Shown: piece by piece, positions 53,689 to 61,752 of the stretch | Numbering within the stretch: position 1 is the stretch's first letter | How the letters are laid out: each line of letters starts with the position of its first letter | Origin: an uncultured Desulfobacteraceae bacterium | GTDB taxonomy: Bacteria; Desulfobacterota; Desulfobacteria; Desulfobacterales; UBA5852 | NCBI GenBank assembly: GCA_913060875.1 | Contig: CAJXSL010000005.1 | Location: forward strand, 62,001-126,000 | Length of the DNA: 64,000 bases | Direction: 5' to 3' | Made by a program: the position numbers and the translations under genes | The notes under the pieces: model-generated | What the model was told of the DNA's origin: nothing | The model's input: the letters and a program-made list of their open reading frames with translations, nothing else | The model's database searches: none

Positions 53689-54042
53689 TTACCAGGATCC
53701 GTCCAACCCCCTTAATCCATTCATGTACAATTTACCGATGGCAACAAACATGGAATAGTCCGTAACGAGAAGCGGCAGATTAAAGTTTTGGGCTTGGGCG
53801 ATGGTGCGTGCGCTGGGTTCCTGACCGCGTACAAAAACCACCGCACCGAGTTGGGATATGGTGGCGGTGCGCACAACCTCCTCGCTCGTCAAACCGGTCA
53901 GCAAGAGACCGTCTTTGGCAACGGTGGCCAGGATGACTTTCATGATATCCGCTCCGCCACCGGCCACAATGTTTCGATCCAGGGCGTCGTCACAGGTTAG
54001 AACCCTGGCGTTGAGAATGTCTTTAACCTCTGATAGCTTCAT
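53689..54042 (-). CDS. DRTGG-domain protein
   Basis: The protein has 117 residues. It matches the DRTGG ligand-binding domain: an N-terminal LNARVLTCDD segment, a GGGADIMKVIL strand-turn, and VRTATISQLGAVVFVRG, ending with LPLLVTDYSMFVAIGKLY. In Desulfobacterota and clostridia such small proteins sit between nuoE- and nuoF-like genes of bifurcating complexes. Its role is not known; nucleotide sensing has been suggested for the domain. It is 21 bases after nuoE and 19 before nuoF, so clearly co-transcribed. Confidence 0.8.
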   Translation of the reverse strand: MKLSEVKDILNARVLTCDDALDRNIVAGGGADIMKVILATVAKDGLLLTGLTSEEVVRTATISQLGAVVFVRGQEPSARTIAQAQNFNLPLLVTDYSMFVAIGKLYMNGLRGLDGSW

Positions 54043-54063
54043 GCTTCACCGTTACATAGCTGA

Positions 54064-54558
54064 TTATTCATAGTTCTCAAGGATATGGATCACTTTGTCG
54101 GAGCTGACCGCGCCGTGGGTGTCACCGCCCACGACCATGACCGGCGCCAGCCCGCAGGCACCCAAACAACGGACCCCTTCCAGCGAGAAGCGTCTGTCCG
54201 CGGAGGTCCCGCCTTCTTCAATATCGAATTCGTTGCCGATGCGGGCAATGACTTCTTTGATGCCTTTGACGTAACAGGCCGTCCCGGTGCAAACTTTGAT
54301 CGTATGACGCCCCTTGGGCTCGAAGGAAAACAGCGCATAAAAGGACGCCACACCAAAAACATCGCTGCGGGAAAGGTTCATACCCGTAGCGATGTATTCC
54401 ATCAGTTCCCTCGGCAGATAGCCCACGATTTCCTGACATTTTCGCAACACGGCGATGACCGAACCCGCAATTGACCGATTTTCAGCAATAATATCATCGA
54501 CTTGAATCCACATTGCGTCATCAATATCCGGGTGGTCAGGGCGGAAAGCAGACGTCAT
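54064..54558 (-). CDS. NuoE-type 2Fe-2S thioredoxin-like subunit
   Basis: The protein has 164 residues with GGAG seven bases before the ATG. The 2Fe-2S ligands are Cys 90, 95, 131 and 135 (CTGTACYVKG, CLGACGLAP). The helical N-terminus YLPRELMEYIATGMNLS is typical of NuoE/HndA/HydC. It accepts electrons from the NuoF-type partner. It is the first gene of the operon. An inverted repeat and a perfect TATAAT lie 80-115 bases upstream on its strand. Confidence 0.9.
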   Translation of the reverse strand: MTSAFRPDHPDIDDAMWIQVDDIIAENRSIAGSVIAVLRKCQEIVGYLPRELMEYIATGMNLSRSDVFGVASFYALFSFEPKGRHTIKVCTGTACYVKGIKEVIARIGNEFDIEEGGTSADRRFSLEGVRCLGACGLAPVMVVGGDTHGAVSSDKVIHILENYE

Positions 54559-54635
54559 ATATCTTCTCCAGTGGCTGAATTGGGTTTAGGCGTTTGCAGG
54601 AATCTCGCTTATCACAATCGCCGAAACTGGGCAAC

Positions 54636-54674
54636 ATTATAATAGTATCCCCGCTAGTTACACCCAATTGTAAC
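54636..54674 (-). promoter_or_regulatory. Promoter and operator candidate of the NuoEF/RnfB-GltD operon
   Basis: On the minus strand, TATAAT (54641 down to 54636) is preceded by an inverted repeat gttaca-N6-tgtaac at 54657-54674, covering where a -35 would be and replacing it. This layout suits activation or repression by a dimeric regulator. Confidence 0.4.
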
Positions 54675-54917
54675 CACCACCCCCCTTCCGTCAGACCGGT
54701 CGGGGGAACGCCGCCTGCCTTGACGCCACAGGTCCCGTGGTCTATAAGCCAGGCTTGCCTCGGCACATGGGGCATCAACCTGTCATCCAAGCCGGACCGC
54801 ATCAAGGAAAACGACAAAACAAATCGATTTGGCCTGGATACTCACTAAACATTCACACCCATCATCTTTAATAGGCCCGTCGGGGGAAAACCCCAATCCG
54901 TCCAGGAGGCCGATTCA

Positions 54918-55742
54918 ATGGTCGAACAGAAAACGCGCATCGATGCCGCTGCGGCTTTTATCCGCCATCAAAGCGCCATCCAGCCCGTCGTCGGGTTGCT
55001 GACCGGCACCGGGCTCGGCGGCTGCGCCGACACCATGCAGGTTGAACAGGAACTCGCTTACAGCGCCATTCCCCATTTCCCGGTTTCCACCGTTTCCGGC
55101 CACAGGGGCCGTCTTTTGCTGGGGCATTTGCAAAACAGGGCCGTCATGGTCTTTCAGGGGCGCTTTCACCTGTATGAAGGCTATCGTCCCCAGGAGGTGG
55201 TCTTCCCCATCCGGGTCATGCAGGCGCTGGGAGCCCATACCCTGATCGTCACGAATGCGGCCGGCGGCCTGAACCCCGCCTTTGCCCCCGGGGACATCAT
55301 GCGGATGGCGGACCATATCAATCTGACCGGCGAAAACCCGCTGGTGGGTCCCAATGAACCCGACTGGGGCATCCGTTTCCCCGACATGAGCGCCGTGTAC
55401 GACCCCCGCCTGGGGGAGCAGGCCCAAACCGCGGCCCGCACCTTGGGGATAACGCTCCAAAATGGCGTCTATGCCGGCCTGAAAGGCCCCAGCCTGGAAA
55501 CCCCGGCTGAAATCCGTTTTCTGACCACCATCGGGGCTGACGCGGTCGGGCTGTCGACGGTCCAGGAAGTTATTGCCGCGGTTCATGCCGGCATGCGCAT
55601 TCTGGGCCTCTCGGTCATCACCAATGTCAACCATCCCGACCGGCCGGTGCCCGCCACTCTGGAGGAAATCATCGCTGTGGCCGACCAAGCCGCCCCCCGG
55701 CTGGCCCGTTTGATCGAACACGTCCTGGAGCATCTGGAATAA
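54918..55742 (+). CDS. Purine nucleoside phosphorylase, 6-oxopurine type
   Basis: The protein has 274 residues (trimeric PNP size). Motifs are LLTGTGLGGCAD, VSGHRGRLLLG, GRFHLYEGY, TNAAGGLNP and GLSTVQEVIAAVHAG, with SVITNVNHP near the C-terminus. The Glu in STVQEV and Asn in ITN correspond to the human PNP residues that select 6-oxopurines (inosine, guanosine), whereas MTA phosphorylase has Asp there. It should split inosine or methylthioinosine to hypoxanthine and sugar-1-phosphate. It is the first of a run with two MtaD deaminases, separated from the next gene by one base. In this context methylthioinosine is a likely substrate. Confidence 0.8.
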   Translation: MVEQKTRIDAAAAFIRHQSAIQPVVGLLTGTGLGGCADTMQVEQELAYSAIPHFPVSTVSGHRGRLLLGHLQNRAVMVFQGRFHLYEGYRPQEVVFPIRVMQALGAHTLIVTNAAGGLNPAFAPGDIMRMADHINLTGENPLVGPNEPDWGIRFPDMSAVYDPRLGEQAQTAARTLGITLQNGVYAGLKGPSLETPAEIRFLTTIGADAVGLSTVQEVIAAVHAGMRILGLSVITNVNHPDRPVPATLEEIIAVADQAAPRLARLIEHVLEHLE

Positions 55743-55743
55743 C

Positions 55744-57075
55744 ATGAAACATGCCGATATCCTGATCACCAACGGCTGGATCCTGACCATGGATGCCCAG
55801 CGTCGCGAATTCAACCCCGGTTTCCTGGCCGTCAGCGGTTCGAACATCGCCGCCATCGGCCCCATGGCGGAGGCATCCGCCTGGACGGCCGCCCAAACCA
55901 TTGACGCCGGGGGCGGCATTGTCCTGCCCGGCCTGGTCAACACCCACACCCATGCGGCCATGACCTGTTTTCGCGGCATGGCCGACGACCTGCCCCTGAT
56001 GGACTGGCTTCAGAATCACATCTTCCCGGCCGAAGCCCAGCTGAACCATGAACGGGTCAAAACCGGCACCCTGCTGGCCTGTGCCGAAATGATCCTGTCC
56101 GGCACCACCTGTTTCTGCGACATGTACCTGTTCGAGGAGGCCGTGGCCGAAGCCGCCCATCAGGCCGGCATACGGGCGGTGGTCGGGGAAGTGCTCTACG
56201 ACTTTCCTTCACCGAATTACGGCCCCATCGAGGCCGGTTTTGCCTATACCGAAAAAATGATGGCCACATGGCGGGACAATCCGCTGATTACGGTTGCGGT
56301 GGAGCCCCACTCGCCCTATCTGTGCGCCCCGGACCTGCTCCGGCGGGCGGCTGACATCGCCCGCCGCAATGACAGTCCCCTGGTCATCCATCTGGCCGAA
56401 ACCCGCTCCGAAGTCGACACCATACGAGAGCGCTACGGCGTCACCCCGGTGCGTCACCTGGCCGATCTCGGGTTGTTGTACCCCGGATTAATGGCCTGCC
56501 ACGGCGTCATGCTGACCGAAGAGGACATGGATCTGCTGCAAACCCATGACGTCAAAGTCGCCCACAACGCCGAGAGCAACATGAAACTGGCGTCGGGCAT
56601 CGCCCCGGTGCCCCAGCTGCTGGACCGGGGCATCTGCGTCGGCCTGGGCACGGACGGCTGCGCCAGCAACAACAACCTGGACCTGCTGAGCGAAATGGAC
56701 ACCGTGGCCAAGCTGCACAAGGTCAACACCCTGGATCCCACCGTGCTGGACGCCGAAACCGTTCTGGCCATGGCCACCATCGAGGGCGCCCGGGCGCTGG
56801 GTCTGGCAGACCGGATCGGCTCGCTCGAAACCGGCAAGGCTGCCGACATTATCATCATCGATACCTGCAAGCCGCACCTGACCCCCCTGTACCACCCGGC
56901 CTCCCACCTGGTATACGCCGTCCGGGGCGGGGACGTGCAGACCACCATTATAAATGGCCAGGTGGTCATGCATAACCGGGAATTGCTGACATTGGATCGC
57001 GAAAACGTGATGCGGGACGTCCACCAGCTGGCCGCCGCCCTCCGGGAGCAACTCCCCGGGGCCGCAGCGCATTGA
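55744..57075 (+). CDS. mtaD: Amidohydrolase, 5'-methylthioadenosine/S-adenosylhomocysteine deaminase type (copy 1)
   Basis: The protein has 443 residues. Metal ligands are in GLVNTHTHAAMTCFRGMADDLPLMDWL, then VHLAETRSE-type His (PLVIHLAETRSE), the GVMLTEED region with its preceding His, and GTDGCASNNNLDLL (Asp). These are the Trz/MtaD-type motifs. It deaminates MTA or SAH to methylthioinosine or S-inosylhomocysteine. It starts one base after the PNP gene. A close paralogue follows 42 bases on. Substrate preference between the two cannot be fixed from sequence. Confidence 0.85.
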   Translation: MKHADILITNGWILTMDAQRREFNPGFLAVSGSNIAAIGPMAEASAWTAAQTIDAGGGIVLPGLVNTHTHAAMTCFRGMADDLPLMDWLQNHIFPAEAQLNHERVKTGTLLACAEMILSGTTCFCDMYLFEEAVAEAAHQAGIRAVVGEVLYDFPSPNYGPIEAGFAYTEKMMATWRDNPLITVAVEPHSPYLCAPDLLRRAADIARRNDSPLVIHLAETRSEVDTIRERYGVTPVRHLADLGLLYPGLMACHGVMLTEEDMDLLQTHDVKVAHNAESNMKLASGIAPVPQLLDRGICVGLGTDGCASNNNLDLLSEMDTVAKLHKVNTLDPTVLDAETVLAMATIEGARALGLADRIGSLETGKAADIIIIDTCKPHLTPLYHPASHLVYAVRGGDVQTTIINGQVVMHNRELLTLDRENVMRDVHQLAAALREQLPGAAAH

Positions 57076-57117
57076 TTAATGGGAGACGCCCAAAGGGTCA
57101 GGATCGAGGGCCTGAGC

Positions 57118-58479
57118 ATGTATGATCTTCTCATCCACAACGCCTGGGTGGTCACGGTCGATGGAAACGGTCATATCATCCCGGACGGCGTGATCGGCAT
57201 CCAGGGCGACCGTATCGTCCACGTGGGCCCGCAATCGGCCGGTGATGCCCTGCCCGCCGCCAGGGAAACCATCGACGCGGCCAGGGGCATTGTTCTTCCC
57301 GGCCTGGTAAACGCCCACACCCACCTCCCCATGACCATTTTCCGGGGCCTGGCCGACGATCTACCCTTGAAAACCTGGCTGGAAGACCATATTTTCCCGG
57401 CCGAGGCCGCCCATATTACAGAGGACACGGTGCATTGGGGCACCCTGTTGGCCTGTGGGGAAATGCTGCTGGGGGGCATTACCACATGCTGCGACGGTTA
57501 TTTTCGCGAAGAAGCCGTCGCCCGGGCCGTGGCCATGTCCGGCATGCGGGCCGTTTTGGGCCACGGGGTGATCGATTATCCGGCGCCGGGAGTGCCGGAT
57601 CCGGCCGACAACATCCGGACCGCGACCCGTTTTGTTCAGCAATGGCAGGACGTCTCACCGCTGATCACCCCGTCGATCTTCTGCCATTCGCCCTACACCT
57701 GCAGCGATACAACCCTGGCCCGCGCCAAAGCGGCGGCCCGGGACGAGGGTGTGCTTTTCCAGATGCACGTTGCCGAAACCCGGGATGAAATCCCGCCGGT
57801 CGGAGAGAGGGGCGCCTCCCCGCCCCTGACGCACCGACTGGCGCAACTGGATCTGCTGGATAACGACACCCTGCTGGTGCACGGCGTCTGGCTCGCCCCC
57901 GACGATATCGACCGCATTGCCGGCAGCGGCAGCAGTGTGGTCCATTGCCCGGAAAGCAATATGAAACTGGCCTCCGGGATTGCCCCGGTAACACAGATGC
58001 ACCGGGCCGGCATCACCGTGGGCATCGGCACCGACGGCTGTGCCAGCAATAACGATCTGGACCTCTGGCGGGAAATGGACATGACGGCCAAGCTGCACAA
58101 GGTGGCCGGCGGAGATCCCACGGCCATGCCGGCCGACAGCGTCCTGGCCATGGCCACCCGCGAGGGCGCCCGGGCCATCGGTCTGGGCGACCGCATTGGT
58201 TCCATCGAAAAGGGGAAACAGGCCGATCTCGTCATCCTCGACAGTGCCCATCCGGCCATGTGTCCGGTTTATCATCCCGTCTCCCAGGCGGTCTATGCCG
58301 GCGGCGGCGAAATGGTGCGGGATACGATTGTGGCCGGCCGGGTGGTGGTCCGCAACCACGCCCTGGTAAATGGCCACATGGCCGAAACCATGGCCCAGGT
58401 GCGTGCCATCGCCCGCAGGATCAAGAATGCAAGTGCCAAACGACCCGGCGGCGATACCGGACAAGGAAGCAGCCTATGA
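57118..58479 (+). CDS. Amidohydrolase, MtaD-type deaminase (copy 2)
   Basis: The protein has 453 residues from the ATG at 57118 with GAGGG eight bases upstream; the ORF opens earlier without a site. It repeats the copy 1 motifs (NAHTHLPMTIFRGLADDLPLKTWL, MHVAETRDE, GTDGCASNNDLDLW) but the middle, e.g. HGVIDYPAPGVPDPADN, differs clearly. It was probably made by duplication and then diverged, perhaps toward a different aminopurine nucleoside or toward SAH. Its TGA overlaps the ade start as ATGA, so the two are translationally coupled. Confidence 0.85.
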   Translation: MYDLLIHNAWVVTVDGNGHIIPDGVIGIQGDRIVHVGPQSAGDALPAARETIDAARGIVLPGLVNAHTHLPMTIFRGLADDLPLKTWLEDHIFPAEAAHITEDTVHWGTLLACGEMLLGGITTCCDGYFREEAVARAVAMSGMRAVLGHGVIDYPAPGVPDPADNIRTATRFVQQWQDVSPLITPSIFCHSPYTCSDTTLARAKAAARDEGVLFQMHVAETRDEIPPVGERGASPPLTHRLAQLDLLDNDTLLVHGVWLAPDDIDRIAGSGSSVVHCPESNMKLASGIAPVTQMHRAGITVGIGTDGCASNNDLDLWREMDMTAKLHKVAGGDPTAMPADSVLAMATREGARAIGLGDRIGSIEKGKQADLVILDSAHPAMCPVYHPVSQAVYAGGGEMVRDTIVAGRVVVRNHALVNGHMAETMAQVRAIARRIKNASAKRPGGDTGQGSSL

Positions 58480-60185
58480 GCCTCGAACATCTCATCGCGG
58501 TGGCCCGCGGCGATCAGCCGGCCGATCTTCTCCTGCGCAACGGCAGGATTGTCAACGTCTACTCCGGAGAGATTCTGGACGGCGACATCGCCGTGGCCGA
58601 CGGGCATATCGCCGGTTTCGGTGCCCGGGAGGCCCATGCCGTCGTCGATCTGCAGGGGCGCTTCGTTGCCCCGGGATATGTCGACGCCCACGTGCATATT
58701 GAAAGCGCCATGGCATCCCCCCAAGAATTCGCCCGGGCCGTCCTGCCCCACGGCACCACCACCGTCGTGGCCGACCCCCATGAAATTGCCAACGTGCTGG
58801 GCATGGCCGGCATCGCCTACATGCTGGAGGCCACCGAGCGCCTGCCGCTGCAATTTATGTTCGCGCTTTCTTCCTGCGTCCCGGCCACCTTCATGGAAAC
58901 GGCGGGGGCCGAATTGAAGGCCGAAGATCTGGCCCCTTTGATATCCCATCCCCGGGTTGTCGCCCTGGCGGAAATGATGAATTTCCCCGGCGCCATCCAG
59001 GGGGACGCCGCCGTCCTGGACAAAATCCGCTTGGCCCGGGAGGCCCGCAAACGGGTGGACGGCCACGCGCCCGGTGTTAAAGGACCGGCCCTGGACGCCT
59101 ATATCGCCGCCGGTATCGCCAGCGACCACGAATGCATTACCGCAACGGAAGCCATGGAAAAACTGCGGCGCGGGATGCACATCATGATTCGGGAAGGCAC
59201 CGGCGCCAAAAATATGGAGGCGCTGCTGGACATCATCCGCCCGGATACCGTTGCCCGGCTCATGTGGTGCACCGATGACCGCCATCCCCATGACATTCTG
59301 ACGGAAGGCCATATCGATGCCATCGTCCGCAAGGCCATCGGACACGGCGTGCCGCCCCATCTGGCCATACGCATGGCGACATTGAATCCGACAGCCTACT
59401 TCGGTCTGCGGCAAACCGGCGCCATTGCCCCCGGCCAGCGGGGGGACATGGTTGTTTTCAGCCGGCTGGAAGCCCCCCAGGTGGAAGCGGTGTATGCCGG
59501 CGGGCAACTGGTGGCAAAGAATGGTGAAATCGTCGACGAAGCCCTTTTCCCCGATGTGACACCGCCGGCACCGGCCATGAACGTGAATACGGAAACCCTG
59601 GCGTTTCAATTGTCGGCCAAGAAAGAACAGATTCGGGTGATCGACATCGTCCCCGGGCAAATTGTCACCCGCCAGGCCATCCATACGGCCACCGTCATCG
59701 ACGGGCGGGCGGTGGCCGACCCGTCGCGGGATCTCCTGAAGATCGCGGTGGTGGAACGCCACCGGGGATCCGGCCGCACGGGTATCGGTTTCGTGAAGGG
59801 GGTGGGGCTTCAACGGGGGGCCATTGCCTCGAGTGTGGCCCACGATGCCCACAACATCATCGTGGTCGGTGCCGACGATCAGGATATGGAAGCCGCTGTC
59901 CGGCGGGTCGCGGAGATGCAGGGCGGTCTGGTGGCCATATGCAACCAGGAAGTCATGGCCGACCTGGCGCTGCCCATCGCCGGTCTCATGTCCCCGGAGC
60001 CCGTCCAGTGGATCCAGCACCGCCTGGATGCCCTGATCCAGGCAACCCAGCGTCTGGGCTCTCCCTTGCCCGATCCGTTCATGACCCTGTCGTTCCTGGC
60101 CCTGCCCGTCATCCCCGATCTGAAGATTACCGACCTGGGGCTGGTGGATGTCAACCGATTTGAGCCTGTGGACCTGTTTTGTTAA
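58476..60185 (+). CDS. ade: Adenine deaminase
   Basis: The protein has 569 residues from the ATG at 58476 (aaggaag upstream, overlapping the previous stop); the frame opens much earlier but without a site. Motifs are GYVDAHVHIESAMASP, TVVADPHEIANVLG and HAPGVKGPALDAYIAAGIASDHE, and the C-terminal domain carries GVGLQRGAIASSVAHDAHNIIVVG. It is the non-zinc, binuclear-metal adenine deaminase of bacteria, giving hypoxanthine and ammonia. With PNP and the MtaD pair it forms a purine and methylthioadenosine salvage run. Confidence 0.95.
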   Translation: MSLEHLIAVARGDQPADLLLRNGRIVNVYSGEILDGDIAVADGHIAGFGAREAHAVVDLQGRFVAPGYVDAHVHIESAMASPQEFARAVLPHGTTTVVADPHEIANVLGMAGIAYMLEATERLPLQFMFALSSCVPATFMETAGAELKAEDLAPLISHPRVVALAEMMNFPGAIQGDAAVLDKIRLAREARKRVDGHAPGVKGPALDAYIAAGIASDHECITATEAMEKLRRGMHIMIREGTGAKNMEALLDIIRPDTVARLMWCTDDRHPHDILTEGHIDAIVRKAIGHGVPPHLAIRMATLNPTAYFGLRQTGAIAPGQRGDMVVFSRLEAPQVEAVYAGGQLVAKNGEIVDEALFPDVTPPAPAMNVNTETLAFQLSAKKEQIRVIDIVPGQIVTRQAIHTATVIDGRAVADPSRDLLKIAVVERHRGSGRTGIGFVKGVGLQRGAIASSVAHDAHNIIVVGADDQDMEAAVRRVAEMQGGLVAICNQEVMADLALPIAGLMSPEPVQWIQHRLDALIQATQRLGSPLPDPFMTLSFLALPVIPDLKITDLGLVDVNRFEPVDLFC

Positions 60186-60495
60186 ATGGGTATATATCCG
60201 GACCCGGAGGACCCGGCTTTGGGTTCCCCCTGGAAGGGGGGGATGCTCCAATCACGAGAAACAATAGCCATCAGAAGACAGAATTCAGGAGCCAGAAGGA
60301 TTTTGATGTCGCTTCGCTCCGTCTTTTGAAAAAAATCGAATGCGCCGAAGGCGAAAACCTTATTCTGACTTCTGGATTCTGACGCCTGAATTCCTATACG
60401 ACGATTACGGCGGATCGGTTAAACCTCTCCGGGTCCGCCACCAAAGGCGACAAGTTTAGATTAACTAAATGTATTCAAGGAGATAAAATCACCCC
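60186..60495. other. Intergenic gap with large inverted repeat
   Basis: The ade-mtnA gap of about 310 bases has no gene. An inverted repeat spans 60281-60394: gaattcagg / cctgaattc at the ends, with ccagaagg / acttctgg further in. A short hairpin cggacccgg/... lies near 60200. These are likely a repeat relic or terminator. Confidence 0.45.
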
Positions 60496-61596
60496 ATGAA
60501 ATCAGCTCCCCAACCGTTGCGTCCCATCTGGCTGGATGAAACCAACGGCGACGTCAATGTTATCGACCAGCGCAGCCTGCCCCATGAACTGGTGGTGCTG
60601 GAACTGCAAAACGTGGACGATACCATCTATGCCATCCAGGAAATGGTGGTCCGCGGCGCCCCCCTCATCGGCATCACCGCTGCCTATGGGGTCTATCTGG
60701 CGGTTAAAACGGCCCCGTACGGAGCGGCCGAAGACTATTTGCTAACGGAGTGTAACCGCATCAAGGCCGCCCGGCCCACCGCGGTCAACCTTCAATGGGC
60801 CGTGGATCGCGTCCGGTCCGAAATCGCCGATTTGCCCCATGACGATCGCCTCGGCGCGGCCCGACGGATGGCGGGTATCATCGCCGAGGAGGAAGCGGAA
60901 AACTGCCGCCTGATCGGGCGCCACGGTATGCGCCTCATCGAGTCCATCAGCCAGCAGAAGAATGGTGAGCCGGTCAACATCCTGACCCACTGCAATGCGG
61001 GATGGCTGGCCACCATCGCATACGGCACGGCCACGGCACCGATCTACACGGCCCACGACCTGGGAATCGATGTGCATGTATGGGTGGATGAAACGCGCCC
61101 ACTGAACCAGGGCGCCCGCCTGACGGCCTGGGAACTGGGCCGCCACGGCGTGTCCCATGCGGTCATTACGGACAATGCCGGGGGGCATCTCATGCAGCAC
61201 GGCATGGTGGACATCGTTATCGTGGGAACGGACCGCACCACCTACACCGGCGATGTGGCCAATAAAATCGGCACCTATTTGAAAGCCCTGGCCGCCAGGG
61301 ATAACGGCGTGCCGTTTTACGTGGCCCTGCCCTCCAGCACCTTTGACTGGACCATGCGCGACGGGGTGGCGGAAATTCCCATTGAAGAGCGGGACCCGGA
61401 TGAAATTCGCTATATTCAGGGACATACGGAAGACGGGCTCCGGACCGTACTCGTCCCCCCGGCCGACAGCCCGACGGCCAATTTTGCCTTTGATGTGACC
61501 CCGGCACGCCTGGTCACCGGGTTCATTACGGAACGGGGGGTATGTGCCGCCACCGAAGACGCGGTCCGCGCCCTTTTCCCCGACCGAACGGTCTGA
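60496..61596 (+). CDS. mtnA: S-methyl-5-thioribose-1-phosphate isomerase
   Basis: The protein has 366 residues. Signature segments are VVRGAPLIGITAAYG, the catalytic Cys in ILTHCNAGWLATIAYGTA, and the catalytic Asp in IVGTDRTTYTGDVANKIGTY, with DNAGGHLM between. It converts methylthioribose-1-phosphate to methylthioribulose-1-phosphate in methionine salvage. It lies downstream of the PNP and MtaD genes, which could supply its substrate. No mtnB, mtnC or mtnD gene is in the window. Confidence 0.95.
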   Translation: MKSAPQPLRPIWLDETNGDVNVIDQRSLPHELVVLELQNVDDTIYAIQEMVVRGAPLIGITAAYGVYLAVKTAPYGAAEDYLLTECNRIKAARPTAVNLQWAVDRVRSEIADLPHDDRLGAARRMAGIIAEEEAENCRLIGRHGMRLIESISQQKNGEPVNILTHCNAGWLATIAYGTATAPIYTAHDLGIDVHVWVDETRPLNQGARLTAWELGRHGVSHAVITDNAGGHLMQHGMVDIVIVGTDRTTYTGDVANKIGTYLKALAARDNGVPFYVALPSSTFDWTMRDGVAEIPIEERDPDEIRYIQGHTEDGLRTVLVPPADSPTANFAFDVTPARLVTGFITERGVCAATEDAVRALFPDRTV

Positions 61597-61752
61597 ACAC
61601 CAACGGCGCGCCGGCCAGCCTTCTCCATTCTTGACTTATGGGTCGGATTGGCCTAATGAACTGCGCATTTCACTGAAACCAAATGGTTTTTCAACCGCCG
61701 ATGCGATGGATCGCCATCTGAGGCTGCAGCGGAACAGGATCGAACGAAGACG

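Noticed and set aside
54657-54674. Rex operator for the NuoEF operon
   Set aside because: The arms gttaca/tgtaac do not match the Rex consensus TTGTGA-N6-TCACAA closely enough to name the regulator.
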